Shown in pieces: positions 63,315-64,000 of a stretch of DNA of 64,000 nt. Origin of the DNA: Delphinus delphis (lineage: Eukaryota > Chordata > Mammalia > Artiodactyla > Delphinidae); contig NC_082703.1 in NCBI RefSeq assembly GCF_949987515.2, positions 12,672,680 to 12,736,679 of the forward strand. The letters run 5' to 3'. Under the pieces are notes generated by a model, which was given only the letters and a program-made list of their open reading frames with translations, made no database searches and was not told where the DNA came from. Made by a program: the position numbers and the translations under genes. Each line of letters opens with the position of its first letter. The stretch's first letter is position 1.

Positions 63315-63664
63315 CTGAAAGGTGTTGCTGGTTGCTGCAAACTTCTTGGTGCTGAATCCTTCGTTCTTGTAGCCGTCCAGGCAGGTCTGATCATAATGTC
63401 CCTATAAACCTCTAATAAGACAATTGTTATTTTCTGTTCTGCAATTTTTTTTAATCTCTGTATGAGTGGAAAAGTGTTATACCTTTACAGGTCAGAGCCT
63501 TGAGAGTGGGCTGTCATGAATATTTCAGGCTATAGGCAACATTCTTTTACAAAAGGTGCAAAGCCAGCATGACTAAGCATAGGCAACAGAGCACAAGGGT
63601 TAGGGCTAAAGGAATGATCCAATATGGAGTCAGGCTTGTTTTTCTCTGTTATATTACCCCCACA

Positions 63665-63996
63665 TAGTACACTCCAAATGAACTGTATTTACTCATTATT
63701 CCCCAATACACATTACCCTACTTTCCTTCTGCTCATGCTCTTTACTCTTCTTGGAATTCCTCCTCCCCATTGCTTTGTTTGGAAGGATTACAGGTACATC
63801 AAGGCCAGGTCCACTTTGCTCTGCGCTCCTGGAGCACTTGAGCATAGAGTATGGAGCGTGTGACCTTGTTTGAGTGTTTTAGGTCCATCTGAGTCTCTAC
63901 AGTGGATTGTGAGCTTCCCAGGGGCTTGCAGTCCCTTGGACAGTATAAAGTACCCTATGCAATTTTCAATAACTACTTGTTTACTGAATAGGAGCA
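63665..63996 (+). mobile_element. L2 3' region
   Basis: TGCTCATGCTCTTTACTCTTCTTGGAATTCC, GGATTACAGGTACATCAAGGCCAGG, GGATTGTGAGCTTCCCAGGGGC and CAATAACTACTTGTTTACTGAATAG are in L2 terminal order, diverged. Confidence 0.55.
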
Positions 63997-64000
63997 TTTT

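Larger units (their letters stand above)
63134..63664 (-). mobile_element. Solo LTR of an endogenous retrovirus
   Basis: Read on the minus strand it starts near 63664 with TGTGGGGGTAATATAAC, has CTGACTCCATATTGG, a TATA box TATAAAAG at 63307-63314, an AATAAA at 63225-63230 about 80 bases later, and ends in sequence finishing close to AACAGTAGCACA. TATA, R region and polyadenylation signal are in the expected order and spacing. No gag, pol or env sequence adjoins it. Exact ends are uncertain by a few bases. Confidence 0.75.

Noticed and set aside
1..64000. An undescribed gene cluster or defence system
   Set aside because: The window is mammalian intergenic or intronic DNA dominated by retroposons; no set of adjacent intact genes exists.

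Overview
The window looks like a stretch of mammalian nuclear genome with no protein-coding gene that can be supported. The best lineage marker is a dense set of tRNA-Glu-derived CHR-superfamily SINEs, about 22 copies in 64 kb. These are known only from the whale-hippo-ruminant group. Six copies are the roughly 200-base form that ends in a poly-A tail directly after the tRNA-unrelated body (CHR-2-like), which points to a cetacean. No ruminant BovB or Bov-tA element was recognised. The young L1 3' ends (6 or more copies) are of the type expected in cetartiodactyls. Family names are recalled from the literature and were not checked by a database search.

Layout. 1-5 kb: AT-rich sequence, largely unique, with a degenerate LTR-like repeat and old L1 debris. 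5.6-8.6 kb: old L1 and L2 debris, then three CHR SINEs, two of them long forms facing each other across a GC-rich unique spacer. 8.7-15.5 kb: L2 and MIR fragments, a compound microsatellite and a small CpG-rich patch. 15.5-18.5 kb: MaLR-like LTR fragment, SINE and L1 in tandem, a second MaLR-like LTR, then another SINE. 18.5-23.3 kb: MLT1-like LTR, MIR, L2 and an L1 split by a MIR. 23.7-25.5 kb: the first copy of an unexplained duplicated sequence, then a SINE and a 920-base L1 with the signature of twin priming. 25.5-32.5 kb: mostly unique, with a few SINE, L1 and L2 copies. 32.5-35.3 kb: a MIR split by a SINE, and an old L1 carrying three later insertions. 35.5-37.3 kb: a hAT MITE and a four-SINE cluster. 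38.4-39.7 kb: a TG tract, the second copy of the unexplained sequence and an intermediate SINE. 40-44.6 kb: a HAL1-like element and L2, MIR and L1 pieces. 46-51 kb: SINE, L1, Tigger-like and MLT1-like elements. 52.8-54.1 kb: an old L1 with a young L1 inside it. 55-58.4 kb: a MaLR-like LTR, then unique sequence that could be regulatory, a SINE and a CT-rich tract. 58.4-59.6 kb: an old L1 containing an AT-rich palindrome, then a SINE. 59.6-64 kb: unique sequence, L2 pieces, microsatellites and one solo LTR.

Function. Nothing here reads as an exon set, a promoter with a following gene, or an RNA gene; the window is intergenic or deep intronic. All longer open frames lie in SINEs or in GC-rich sequence and lack recognisable domains. 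The most interesting unexplained signals are a pair of related, same-strand, roughly 155-base sequences 15 kb apart (23785-23938 and 38675-38830), a 66-base AT-rich palindrome (58774-58839), and a perfect inverted SOX/TCF-like site pair in repeat-free sequence (56098-56120). No new molecular system was found.
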